Both the position numbers and the translations under genes were made by a program. The notes below the pieces were generated by a model that saw only the letters and a program-made list of their open reading frames with translations, searched no databases and was not told the origin of the DNA. A stretch of DNA of 64,000 bases from Herpetosiphon giganteus (GTDB lineage Bacteria > Chloroflexota > Chloroflexia > Chloroflexales > Herpetosiphonaceae). Position 1 is the first letter of the stretch. Each line of letters begins with the position of its first letter. The stretch lies in contig NZ_JAFBCZ010000022.1 of assembly GCF_016907925.1 (NCBI RefSeq), positions 31,239 through 95,238 on the forward strand. Direction: 5' to 3'. Shown piece by piece: positions 17,328 to 25,559 of the stretch.

Positions 17328-19022
17328 ATGCTCGATTCACATGCTTGGACTATTTTGATTCTTGATGATCAGGAGGCTGATCGTTATCGTTATCGGCGCT
17401 TGATTCAGCGTGATCAGGCCGCGACCTATCGGGTGCTCGAAGCCGAAACTGCTGACCAAGCGCGGCAGATTTGGCAGACAACTGCATTGGATGTGCTGAT
17501 TCTTGATTATTCGCTGCCGCCGACCGATGGCCTGCAAGTATTGATGGAGATTCTTGCTTATCCACATGCCCATGAAGTGGCCTGCATTATGCTGACTGGC
17601 GTTGGTAACGAACAGGTTGCGGTGGAGGCTATGAAGCATGGGGCCTACGATTACGTTGTAAAATCGACGGCGCTTGATCAGACATTTGTGATTACGTTAC
17701 AGAAAACGATCGAGCGGGTGCAGTTGCGGCGGCAAATTGTGGCCCAGCAAGCAGCGTTACAGGCAACCAACCAGCAATTGCGCGAAGCATTAATTATCCA
17801 AGCCCGCACTGAAGCCCAAGCTACCTGTTTGGCCGAAATTGGCATGCTTCTGTATCGGTTGCAAACCGACCCAGCCAGCATTACTGGCGTATTAGAACGA
17901 ATTATCCAGACGCTTGGCCAAGGCTGGATCTGTTTCGTTGCCCTGCTTGATCGTGATGAGCAATGGTTGCCTGAACTGGCGCTGGCCAGTGCGCCCGATT
18001 GTGCAGCAGTTGGCACGCAAATGATGCATGCCTATGCAAGCGATCCTCATGTTCAAGGCTGTTTAACGCGCATTATTCTGGCATCCGATAGTCTGGAATT
18101 TGCCCAATTGGTGAGCACAGCCACGCTCTTCCCAGTTGATGGCGTAAGCCAACTGTTTGCCTTGAAATCAGCTCATCACTGCTATGGCATCTTTGGCATT
18201 TACCAGTCAGCGACGATCGAGTCTGATGCAATTGATCCGCAGTTTCTGCAGGAGATTTGCTTGCGCCTGACCAATGCATTCGAGCATGCGGCGCTTTATC
18301 GCGATGCCCAAACCGCAATTGCCGATCGCGAAGCCTTTTTATCGATCGCTTCGCATGAACTCAAAAATCCGTTGGCTGGGTTGCTCGGGCGCACCCAATT
18401 GTTACAACGCCGCATGGCACGCTCAGCGCCGCTCGCCCAGATGCAAGCCGATCTGACGATGATTCTCGAACAAGGCAATCGGCTGAATACCTTGCTGAGC
18501 GAGTTGCTTGATATTTCGCGCCTGACTGAAGGCCAACTCGAAATTCAGCGTCAGCCAGTCGACCTTGGTTCGTTGCTTGATGATGTGCTGATTGCGATGC
18601 AGGCAATGTCCACCCGCCATCACATTGTCCAAGTCTCAGCGCCTGGCTCAATGATGGTGTATGGCGATGCACGGCGCTTAGAGCAGGTATTGGTTAACTT
18701 ATTGCAAAACGCGGTTAAATATAGCCCCGACGGTGGCACAATTACCGTCGAAGCAACGATGCAAGCCCACGAGGTTCGCATCCAAATTCACGATCAAGGA
18801 ATTGGGATTCCTAAAACAGCCTTGCCACACGTGTTTAAACGCTTTTATCGCGTGCCCTCAGAACGCATGCATATGATTTCTGGCTCTGGGATTGGCTTGT
18901 ATGTGGTGAAGGAAATTGTGGCGGCTCACGGTGGTAGCATCGAGGTCGAGTCGCACGAGGGCATCGGCAGTTGCTTTACGATTCGGATTCCAACCATGAG
19001 TTCTAATCTGCCAATAGCCTAA
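17328..19022 (+). CDS. Hybrid response regulator/histidine kinase
   Basis: The 564-residue protein begins with a receiver domain (LILDDQEADRYRYRRLI, Asp in LILDYSLPPTDG, MLTGVGNEQ, Lys in YDYVVKS), then a coiled coil (about 125-160), a GAF-like region (about 165-330), an H-box SIASHELKNPLAGLLG and a HATPase domain (NLLQNAVKYSPDGG, GIGIPKTA, SGSGIGLYVVKEI). It is cytoplasmic. Position suggests that it receives or relays light-dependent signals from the phytochrome pair. A strong terminator follows. Confidence 0.88.
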   Translation: MLDSHAWTILILDDQEADRYRYRRLIQRDQAATYRVLEAETADQARQIWQTTALDVLILDYSLPPTDGLQVLMEILAYPHAHEVACIMLTGVGNEQVAVEAMKHGAYDYVVKSTALDQTFVITLQKTIERVQLRRQIVAQQAALQATNQQLREALIIQARTEAQATCLAEIGMLLYRLQTDPASITGVLERIIQTLGQGWICFVALLDRDEQWLPELALASAPDCAAVGTQMMHAYASDPHVQGCLTRIILASDSLEFAQLVSTATLFPVDGVSQLFALKSAHHCYGIFGIYQSATIESDAIDPQFLQEICLRLTNAFEHAALYRDAQTAIADREAFLSIASHELKNPLAGLLGRTQLLQRRMARSAPLAQMQADLTMILEQGNRLNTLLSELLDISRLTEGQLEIQRQPVDLGSLLDDVLIAMQAMSTRHHIVQVSAPGSMMVYGDARRLEQVLVNLLQNAVKYSPDGGTITVEATMQAHEVRIQIHDQGIGIPKTALPHVFKRFYRVPSERMHMISGSGIGLYVVKEIVAAHGGSIEVESHEGIGSCFTIRIPTMSSNLPIA

Positions 19023-19039
19023 GCAGATCTATCAAGCAA

Positions 19040-19076
19040 CGCACTGCTCATGTGATTAAGTGAGCAGTGCGTTTTT
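19040..19076 (+). terminator. Intrinsic terminator of the phytochrome operon
   Basis: CGCACTGCTCA and TGAGCAGTGCG form a perfect 11-base stem with a 10-base loop, followed by TTTTT. Confidence 0.9.
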
Positions 19077-19086
19077 GGTTAAGTGC

Positions 19087-19704
19087 TCATTTTGATTCGA
19101 TTGGCACGCCGCCGAAATTGGTTTTGAACATAACGCCATCGAATGCGCCACCGACAAATTGCAGCGTCTTTGGACTACTCGCTGGAATCAGGGCAACATT
19201 ATTCTTGACATCGTATATATTCCCTTGATCGGTACGGATAGCTGTAACCCCGTCAGGTACAATCATTGCTACCTTGACCAACCCAGAAGCATCGGTTTCA
19301 CCAAGATAGATGCCCGAAGTGGCCAGTCGAGCTGATTTCTCACATGTTCCGGAAGCCATAAGTTGCTCCCCCGACCCAGATGTAGATAATAGGCATAGCT
19401 CATCGTTGATTGCTGGGGCTATATAATAGTGGCGCTCAGCATCTGCGATCGCCAGCCGTACCCGCGACACATCTTGAAGCCGATCATTGACAGGGAGTTG
19501 CTGAAACCCCTCAGGAAGTTTATCGCGATTGGTCATAGGGCGTTGCAAAATAGCTATATGAGGCTGTGGCAGCTCTTTACCCGAAGTTGCAGAACTACCA
19601 TTTGTTGGGATTAGCGCAAGGACACCTATAATTCCAATCACAACGATAGAAAGACTAAAAATGGTAGTAATTTGAAAGCTTTCGCGTTTGCGTGAACGTA
19701 GCAT
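19087..19704 (-). CDS. Membrane-anchored hypothetical protein
   Basis: A 205-residue protein with a basic start (MLRSRKRES) and one strong N-terminal membrane segment (TTIFSLSIVVIGIIGVLALI), then an extracytoplasmic part. No family motif; two Cys residues near the middle (CLLS and TCEKSA) could pair outside the cell. The C-terminal part is strand-rich. The gene is 12 bases downstream of another small exported protein on the same strand, so they are probably co-transcribed. Confidence 0.6.
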   Translation of the reverse strand: MLRSRKRESFQITTIFSLSIVVIGIIGVLALIPTNGSSATSGKELPQPHIAILQRPMTNRDKLPEGFQQLPVNDRLQDVSRVRLAIADAERHYYIAPAINDELCLLSTSGSGEQLMASGTCEKSARLATSGIYLGETDASGLVKVAMIVPDGVTAIRTDQGNIYDVKNNVALIPASSPKTLQFVGGAFDGVMFKTNFGGVPIESK

Positions 19705-19716
19705 AAACCCATCCTT

Positions 19717-20073
19717 TTATCGAGTTTCGGCATCAAAATAATCACATTTTGCGGTTATAGAATTTGAACTTGTATTCCAGCAGGCAGCTTTCAATGTTCC
19801 TGGCGAAATTACCTTGAAGGCATAACTAGAACCATAGGTTATGTATAAATTATTATTGTTGCTATCCTTAAAGTATATGGCAACCGAAGAACCATTTCCT
19901 TCGTAGATTTCGTTGTACTTTTTATACGAAAAGCCTGTGACAATCGCGTTATTCGCCAAGATAACATCGCAATGATAACGAAATCGGGGAGCGATAACTC
20001 CTGAACATGCAGCCATAGCAGAAGATGGCGCAGTTATCATGCTCGTTGCAACAAGTATGATAATCAGCAGCAA
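19717..20073 (-). CDS. Small secreted protein, start uncertain because of an in-frame TGA
   Basis: From the TTG at 20073 the product is 118 residues with a signal peptide (LLIIILVATSMITAPSSAMA, then ACSG) and a mature part carrying about four Cys. The only good ribosome site (AGGAG near 20152-20158) serves an ATG at 20145, which is in the same frame, but a TGA at 20119-20121 interrupts it after eight codons. Either translation starts at TTG, or the gene has suffered a nonsense mutation. No family recognised. It is upstream of the membrane-anchored protein on the same strand. Confidence 0.5.
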   Translation of the reverse strand: MLLIIILVATSMITAPSSAMAACSGVIAPRFRYHCDVILANNAIVTGFSYKKYNEIYEGNGSSVAIYFKDSNNNNLYITYGSSYAFKVISPGTLKAACWNTSSNSITAKCDYFDAETR

Positions 20074-20308
20074 ACGCCAATGATGAGCAGAAGCATGCTT
20101 ATTTGGGCCAATTAATGCTCAAAATTTAAATAGTTGAAACAACATCAAACCTCTCCTTAATCAACATGAAGCGATTGATTTGAGAAAGTGGAGGATGTAA
20201 GGCTGGAGTCTCTCAAAAACATACTACCAGCATGATCATATTTTTGTCAATAGAATAATTAAAAAATCCTGAAATACCCAATCTTGATCTGAATAGGAGT
20301 ATTTTTCC

Positions 20309-20512
20309 ATGCGTGATATAGTGCTGATTCTGATTTTTAGCGTGGTAGCAATACTGCAACTTCGCTATCCTAAGCTATTTTTTCAACTGACTTTTTTTCG
20401 CGACCCCAGCCAGGCAACTCCAGCCCATTACGCATTACTCCGAGGCATTGCTCTATTTAATCTTGTTCTTGTGCTGATACTGCTTAGTTGTGTAATCTTG
20501 GTATTTATCTGA
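20309..20512 (+). CDS. Small two-segment membrane protein
   Basis: A 67-residue protein with two hydrophobic segments (about 4-18 and 46-66) flanking a polar HYALLRG link; TAGGAG lies about ten bases before the ATG. It is of the size and layout of small inner-membrane proteins in this phylum. Function unknown. The 160 bases upstream contain AT-rich promoter-like sequence. Confidence 0.55.
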   Translation: MRDIVLILIFSVVAILQLRYPKLFFQLTFFRDPSQATPAHYALLRGIALFNLVLVLILLSCVILVFI

Positions 20513-20572
20513 GCACGATTGAGTGATTTGGTGAATGAGATTTGCATAGGTTTCAGCGCTCACTCTGCATGG

Positions 20573-20977
20573 TTAAGTCAGATAGACACTGGTTTTGCAA
20601 ATTGGACAGATTCCCTGCTTGAGATTACAGTAGAGTTGCGTGCCACAGGTGCGGCAGATTGCGAATTGACAAAACCCATGATCAGGGCCAACCCATGCTG
20701 GATCTACCTGTGTGTTATATGTTTCGTTATAGGTGGCGAAATCAGGATAGGCAATCGCGTGGATTTCCCATGGCTCCCAAGCAAGGGTTCCATCGGGCAT
20801 TTGCTCATAGAGCCGGGTCGCGCTTCCTAGGAAAAAATGCGATTGGACAATCGGAACATCGGTTCCGGTTAATGTTCGATCGGCAAAAACTCGTTGCAGA
20901 ATTGCTAGTAACACTTCATCAGGAGCCGCTTGCAAGGTTTCAATCAGCGCATAGTGGTCAGGTGTGAGGCTATCCAT
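20573..20977 (-). CDS. Hypothetical protein with C-terminal zinc ribbon
   Basis: The 134-residue product has an N-terminal helical part (DHYALIETLQAAPDEVLLAIL) and ends in two CxxC knuckles, CRTCGTQLYC and CPICKTSVYLT, a rubredoxin/zinc-ribbon arrangement. The middle is aromatic (EPWEIHAIAYPDFATYNET). No homologue can be named. Zinc binding is inferred from the Cys spacing. Confidence 0.6.
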   Translation of the reverse strand: MDSLTPDHYALIETLQAAPDEVLLAILQRVFADRTLTGTDVPIVQSHFFLGSATRLYEQMPDGTLAWEPWEIHAIAYPDFATYNETYNTQVDPAWVGPDHGFCQFAICRTCGTQLYCNLKQGICPICKTSVYLT

Positions 20978-21067
20978 AAAACTTTTTCCTTCTCCAATTC
21001 TATTATTAATCTAATTTAGCAGAGTGCAATGATTTGAATATCGGTCGTTTGTTGTAGGCGGTATGCC

Positions 21068-21099
21068 AAAGGCTCCTCGTCTATAACGAGGAGCCTTTA
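21068..21099. terminator. Hairpin terminator
   Basis: AAAGGCTCCTCG pairs with CGAGGAGCCTTT across a short loop. It lies downstream of the VOC protein gene (minus strand, ends at 21126) and upstream of the 20977 gene, so it most likely ends the VOC transcript. Confidence 0.7.
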
Positions 21100-21125
21100 A
21101 TTTAGGGGCTTTTGATGATTACTGT

Positions 21126-21569
21126 TTAGGCGACATCAAAGCTCCATGTAACCCCAAAGCGATCGGTCAGCATCCCAAAGAGCTGTGCCCATGGCGATTG
21201 GGCGATTGGCTCGATGATTGTTGCCTCAACTGCTAGTTGCTCCCACAGTTCCAACAATTCGTTGGGCTGCTCGCCGCGCAAGGCAATAAAAAATGGTGCT
21301 TGGGTGATCGTCATGCCATGTTCGCGGTAGGTTGTCGGTTGCGCTGTTGGCGCTGCTGGAGTTGGCACATCGTAGGCCATGAGTTGAAAGCCGCTATCGG
21401 CAATAACTTGGCCCCACACAATCTGATTGGCAAGTGGCGTTGTTTGAGGTGCACCAAAATCGCCGTAGGTTCGCACTGTTAGTGTACCGCCAAATACGGC
21501 CTGATAAAATTCGAGCGCTTGGCGAGCATTGCCATGAAAGTTCAAATGGGTAATTGCGGTGATCGACAT
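21126..21569 (-). CDS. VOC family protein, PhnB/glyoxalase-like
   Basis: About 147 residues with the paired beta-alpha-beta-beta-beta units of the vicinal oxygen chelate fold: HLNFHGNARQALEFYQAVFGG at the start, GQVIADSGFQLMAYD in the middle and AQLFGMLTDRFGVTWSFDVA at the end. This is the PhnB subgroup, whose members rarely have a proven reaction. ATG at 21569 is chosen because AAGGAG lies upstream at good distance. The divergent WYL regulator gene is the probable controller, a pairing seen often with this subgroup. Confidence 0.85.
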   Translation of the reverse strand: MSITAITHLNFHGNARQALEFYQAVFGGTLTVRTYGDFGAPQTTPLANQIVWGQVIADSGFQLMAYDVPTPAAPTAQPTTYREHGMTITQAPFFIALRGEQPNELLELWEQLAVEATIIEPIAQSPWAQLFGMLTDRFGVTWSFDVA

Positions 21570-21650
21570 CGAATGGCTCCTTGCTTGATGATTGCTGAAA
21601 TGAGCAGCGACAGCACAACAACTGCTATCTACCAATGAGTATAGAGTATG

Positions 21651-21673
21651 ATTAGGTCAGAATCAGTCCTAAT
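21651..21673. promoter_or_regulatory. Near-palindromic operator candidate
   Basis: ATTAGG at 21651-21656 and CCTAAT at 21668-21673 flank an inner, mostly symmetric segment, making a 23-base near-perfect palindrome between the divergent VOC and WYL regulator genes. Likely autoregulatory site; binding is inferred. Confidence 0.5.
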
Positions 21674-21690
21674 TAATGAAAGATACGTGT

Positions 21691-22641
21691 ATGTATAGTC
21701 CAACCACCCGTTTATTGACGATCCTCGAATTATTGCAATCGCATCGCCAGTTGAGCGGTTCGCAACTGGCCAGTCGGCTTGAAATTAGCTCGCGCTCAAT
21801 CCGGCGCTATATTGTGATGTTGCAGGATATGGGGATTCCAATCGAGGCTGAGCGTGGCCCAGATGGAGCCTACTATCTCGGGCGAGGGGTTAAACTGCCG
21901 CCGCTGATGATCACCAATCAAGAGGCAAGCGCCTTGGTGCTGGGCTTACTCGTGCTTCAGGCCTTTCATTTTCCAGTCGAGTTGGTGGCAATTGAGGGTG
22001 CGTTGGCCAAGCTTGAGCGGGTTATGCCCGAAGCGCTCTTAGAGCAAGTGCGCGCCTTGCAAGCAGCGTTGAGTTTTAATGTTAAGGCCTCACCAACCGC
22101 ATTGCAGCCAAACGTGGTTGGGCGCTTGAGTTTGGCGGTGCATACATGTCAGTCGCTGAGCATGCGCTATATGTCACTCAACGGAGCTGAATCAACCAGA
22201 CTGTTTGATCCATATGGAGTTGTGTATTATCAGGGGTTTTGGTATGCGGTGGGCTATTGCCATACGCGCCGCGATTTGCGCACCTTTCGGCTTGATCGAA
22301 TCAGCGAGCTACAAGCAACAGATCAAACATTCGCCAAGCCTGTGGGTTTTGATCCTATCCAATATGTGCACACTTCATTTGCTACCATGCCTGGCCAATA
22401 TCCGATTGAGATTGTGCTTGAGGCTAGTATGAGCCACGTGCAGCAGGTGCTGCCGCCCGCTGCTGGCAGCTTCGAAGCAACCCCAGCAGGCATTATTTGG
22501 CGGCGTGAGGTCGCTGATTTATGGCCCACCGCCCATCTTCTACTCCAATTTGATTTTCCTGTGAACATTCGTCAGCCCGCCGAGCTACGCACGATTATGC
22601 AGCAACTTGCAGCTAAAGCGTTGCGTTTATCGGAAGAATAG
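21691..22641 (+). CDS. YafY-type HTH-WYL transcriptional regulator
   Basis: About 316 residues: N-terminal winged helix (TRLLTILELLQSHRQLSG, ASRLEISSRSIRRYI), a WYL domain (LSMRYMSLNGAE, FDPYGVVYYQGFWYAVGYC, RTFRLDRI) and a C-terminal WCX segment. It is paralogous in layout to the regulator at 2962-3873. Start ATG at 21691 fits the usual beginning MYSPTTRLL; an in-frame ATG at 21676 touches the operator candidate. Divergent from the VOC gene, its likely target. Confidence 0.85.
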   Translation: MYSPTTRLLTILELLQSHRQLSGSQLASRLEISSRSIRRYIVMLQDMGIPIEAERGPDGAYYLGRGVKLPPLMITNQEASALVLGLLVLQAFHFPVELVAIEGALAKLERVMPEALLEQVRALQAALSFNVKASPTALQPNVVGRLSLAVHTCQSLSMRYMSLNGAESTRLFDPYGVVYYQGFWYAVGYCHTRRDLRTFRLDRISELQATDQTFAKPVGFDPIQYVHTSFATMPGQYPIEIVLEASMSHVQQVLPPAAGSFEATPAGIIWRREVADLWPTAHLLLQFDFPVNIRQPAELRTIMQQLAAKALRLSEE

Positions 22642-22733
22642 TCTGTTGTACAAATTGATAAATTGATTTTTCGAACTAAACATAGGATTATAGCCACGCC
22701 ATAGAATAGAGATTTTTGAATTGAGGCAACATC

Positions 22734-23240
22734 ATGCGACGCTGGCTAGGTATTGGAATCGGATTGATTGTGCTGGTTGGGATTGGCTGGTTTGTAATTA
22801 ACGGGTTTGCTGCGGCGGAACCTCGGCGCGCGGTGTATCGCGGCTCAGCGGCAAGTATTGCATTGCGGGGCGATGCATTTACGAAGGCAGGCGTGACGGT
22901 GCAATCAACGAGCGATCCGCTACCAACCTATCCATTGAGCATCCTCTATCTTGATGCAGAAGCACTCAATCTGATTGATCTGGAGTGGCTACGAACACGC
23001 TATGAACGTGAAACTATGATTGTTGGGGTTGATGTGCAAGCGATCGTCTTGAGTGCAGGCCTAAACAGTCCGTTGACGGCGGACAATCTGGAATTGCGCG
23101 ACAATCAGATTATTACATCGACCGCCTTGAAAATAAACGGAATCTTTAAGAATGGCGAAAGCCTCGGCGTAAGCTATGCTCCTAACATTAGCCGCTTGAT
23201 TAGCGAAACTCAGGAAGAATATCGCCGAAGTACCGAGTGA
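22734..23240 (+). CDS. Membrane-anchored protein, SAF-like segment
   Basis: A 168-residue protein with one N-terminal membrane helix (LGIGIGLIVLVGIGWFVI) and an extracytoplasmic remainder. The stretch LSAGLNSPLTADNLELRDNQIITS loosely resembles a SAF/flagellar P-ring-type segment, but the match is too weak to name. No enzyme motif. It precedes a P450 gene by 88 bases on the same strand. Confidence 0.5.
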   Translation: MRRWLGIGIGLIVLVGIGWFVINGFAAAEPRRAVYRGSAASIALRGDAFTKAGVTVQSTSDPLPTYPLSILYLDAEALNLIDLEWLRTRYERETMIVGVDVQAIVLSAGLNSPLTADNLELRDNQIITSTALKINGIFKNGESLGVSYAPNISRLISETQEEYRRSTE

Positions 23241-23328
23241 TGGTGGCAGGCCGATAATCGTATACAAACGCTCCAGAATCAACTACTATGAAGCCGAGAT
23301 GCTTTTGGTTGTGTCAAGGAGAATTTGG

Positions 23329-24564
23329 ATGCAGCATTTAGCGCAAGAACAAAAACCAATTCCTGCAATTATCAACTTAACTGATCGCCAGTTTAAGGCT
23401 GATCCATTTACGGTGTATGCCCGTTTGCGCCGCGATCAGCCAGTGGCCAAAGCCAGACTTGGCTCGCTGCAAACCTGGATCGTGACCCGCTACGCTGATG
23501 TGGTTGAGATTCTGAAAAATGATCGGCTCTTTGTCAAAAACTATAAAAACGCCCAATCGTTGGAGCAGCAACGCAAACGGCCTTGGATGCCCAAACTCTT
23601 TGAGGCGCTTGAATCGAATATGCTCGATCAAGATAGCCCTGACCATGGCCGCTTGCGCGCATTAGTGCATAAAGCCTTCACACCCCAACGGGTCGAGGAA
23701 ATGCGCCCGCGCATTCAACAGATTGCCGAAGCCTTATTAATGAGCACCCAACAACGTGGCCGAGGCGATTTGATTGCCGATTTTGCCTTGCCATTGCCGC
23801 TCACAGTCATCGTTGAATTATTGGGTATTCCCAGCGAAGATCGCCAGAAATTTCATCGCTGGTCAAAATATGTTTTGAGCACGCCAACGATTGGCAATGT
23901 GCTGTTGGCAATTCCCGCGATTATGGCGCAGATGAAATATCTGAAACTGTTATTTGCCCAACGCCGCAACGAACCGCAAGCTGATTTGCTGACCGCCTTG
24001 GTGCAGGCCGAAGCTGATGGCGATCGGTTCAGCGAAGACGAATTGGTGGCGATGGTCTTTTTGTTGATGCTGGCTGGCCATGAAACAACCGTCAATTTGC
24101 TTTCATCGGGCACGTTGGCCTTGTTGCAAAATCCTGAGCAATTGGCCTTATTGCGCCGTTCGCCAGAGCTGATCAAATCGGCAGTTGAGGAGTTAGTGCG
24201 GTTTACGGCTCCGGTTGAAACCGCCACCGAGCGCTATGCCGCCGAAGATGTAATCGTTGCCGATACCAAAATTGCCAAAGGCGATCTGCTATTGGTTGCG
24301 TTGGCCTCGGCCAATCGTGATGAGCAGCAATTTTCTCATCCTGATGAACTAGACATAACACGTGAAAAAAATCGTCATGTTGGCTTTGGGCTGGGCATTC
24401 ACTACTGTTTAGGAGCGCCATTAGCCCGTATGGAAGCCCAAATTGGGCTGCGATTGCTGTTTGATCTGCGGCCAAATTTGCGTTTGGCAGTGCCCGCTGC
24501 GCAATTGCGCTGGCGCTCAACCGCTGTTGTGCGTGGCTTGCAAAGCTTGCCAGTTGCATGGTAA
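23329..24564 (+). CDS. Cytochrome P450
   Basis: About 411 residues with class I bacterial P450 motifs: I-helix LMLAGHETTVNL (oxygen activation), the E-x-x-R region EELVRFTAP and the heme-thiolate loop FGLGIHYCLGAPLARME with Cys360. It is a soluble monooxygenase needing external ferredoxin and reductase, none of which are encoded nearby. ATG at 23329 follows AAGGAG; an upstream ATG at 23299 lacks a ribosome site. It is outside the PKS locus and its substrate is unknown. Confidence 0.9.
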   Translation: MQHLAQEQKPIPAIINLTDRQFKADPFTVYARLRRDQPVAKARLGSLQTWIVTRYADVVEILKNDRLFVKNYKNAQSLEQQRKRPWMPKLFEALESNMLDQDSPDHGRLRALVHKAFTPQRVEEMRPRIQQIAEALLMSTQQRGRGDLIADFALPLPLTVIVELLGIPSEDRQKFHRWSKYVLSTPTIGNVLLAIPAIMAQMKYLKLLFAQRRNEPQADLLTALVQAEADGDRFSEDELVAMVFLLMLAGHETTVNLLSSGTLALLQNPEQLALLRRSPELIKSAVEELVRFTAPVETATERYAAEDVIVADTKIAKGDLLLVALASANRDEQQFSHPDELDITREKNRHVGFGLGIHYCLGAPLARMEAQIGLRLLFDLRPNLRLAVPAAQLRWRSTAVVRGLQSLPVAW

Positions 24565-24588
24565 TGGTTTAAATAGCACTAAAATACG

Positions 24589-24626
24589 AAGCAGCGCCAG
24601 CAACTATTCGATTGCTGACGCTGCTT
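24589..24626. terminator. Bidirectional hairpin terminator
   Basis: AAGCAGCGCCAGCAA and TTGCTGACGCTGCTT form a 15-base stem with one mismatch between the convergent P450 and hydrolase genes. Confidence 0.7.
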
Positions 24627-24653
24627 GCTACTCAACATAACGATAATTTGGGT

Positions 24654-25478
24654 TTACTTGTAGCTTTGTAAAAAAGCCAGCAAGTCGCTGGTGACTTGGG
24701 TTTTGTGGCTGGCTAAAAGGCCATGCGGCGCATCGTCGTACTCATGAACTTGGGCGTTGGGTAGGGCTGCGGCAACCGCGCGGGCGGTTGGCTCAATTGG
24801 CACAATCGCATCGCCAGTTCCATGAATCACCAAGGTCGGCACGCTGATTGCCGCCAGATCTGGCCGAAAATCGGTTTGTGAAAACGCCGTAATACACTCG
24901 AGAGTTGCTTTAAGGCCAGCCTGCATGGCCAATTGTTGCGACCAAGCAATCACTTCAGGGCTGACAGGCCGACTAATCACACCGACTCCATAAAAATCTT
25001 TGAAGAAGGTAGCATAAAAGGCGGCCCGATCTTTGGTGATTTGGGCTTGCATGGTTTCAAACACGCTTGCTGCAACGCCGTCGGGATTATCATCGCTGCG
25101 CAAAAGATACGGTACAACCGAGCCAATCAGGGCCGCTTGCGCAACATGTGCACCCTTGTGGCGTTGAAAATAGCGGGCCACTTCGCCGCCGCCCATCGAA
25201 AACCCAACCAGCGTTGCTTGGGTTGCATTGGTCGCAGTAAGCACATCGGCGAGATCGTCGGCAAAGGTATCGTAGTCATAGCCTGTCCATGGTTGCTCAG
25301 AGCGGCCAAAGCCTCGTCGATCGTAGGCAATCACCTCAAATCCCGCTGCCGCAATCGGCAATGCCACATCATCCCAGGTATCGGCAGTCAAGGGCCAGCC
25401 ATGAATCAAGATGACTGGTCGACCTGAACCCCAGCGTTTGGCATACAGCTGAACCCCATCACGGGTTGTAATCTGCAT
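24654..25478 (-). CDS. Alpha/beta hydrolase, non-heme chloroperoxidase-like
   Basis: About 274 residues: oxyanion region LIHGWPLTADTWDDV, nucleophile elbow VGFSMGGGEVARYF (Ser), acid region LVIHGTGDAIVPIE and catalytic His in DDAPHGLLASH. The GFSMGGGE elbow and the overall order are those of cofactor-free haloperoxidase/perhydrolase esterases. These are hydrolases in vivo; peroxidase activity is a side reaction. ATG at 25478 lies seven bases after AAGGAG. Confidence 0.85.
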   Translation of the reverse strand: MQITTRDGVQLYAKRWGSGRPVILIHGWPLTADTWDDVALPIAAAGFEVIAYDRRGFGRSEQPWTGYDYDTFADDLADVLTATNATQATLVGFSMGGGEVARYFQRHKGAHVAQAALIGSVVPYLLRSDDNPDGVAASVFETMQAQITKDRAAFYATFFKDFYGVGVISRPVSPEVIAWSQQLAMQAGLKATLECITAFSQTDFRPDLAAISVPTLVIHGTGDAIVPIEPTARAVAAALPNAQVHEYDDAPHGLLASHKTQVTSDLLAFLQSYK

Positions 25479-25559
25479 AAACATACTCCTTGTTCTTTCA
25501 TCTTATGCTGGTGATGCATAATGCTGCTGCCCTTCAAGCACGATATATACCAATGGCTG

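Noticed and set aside
20073..20145. TGA as a selenocysteine codon
   Set aside because: It falls at codon nine before a signal peptide, with no SECIS-like stem-loop and no selenoprotein family match.
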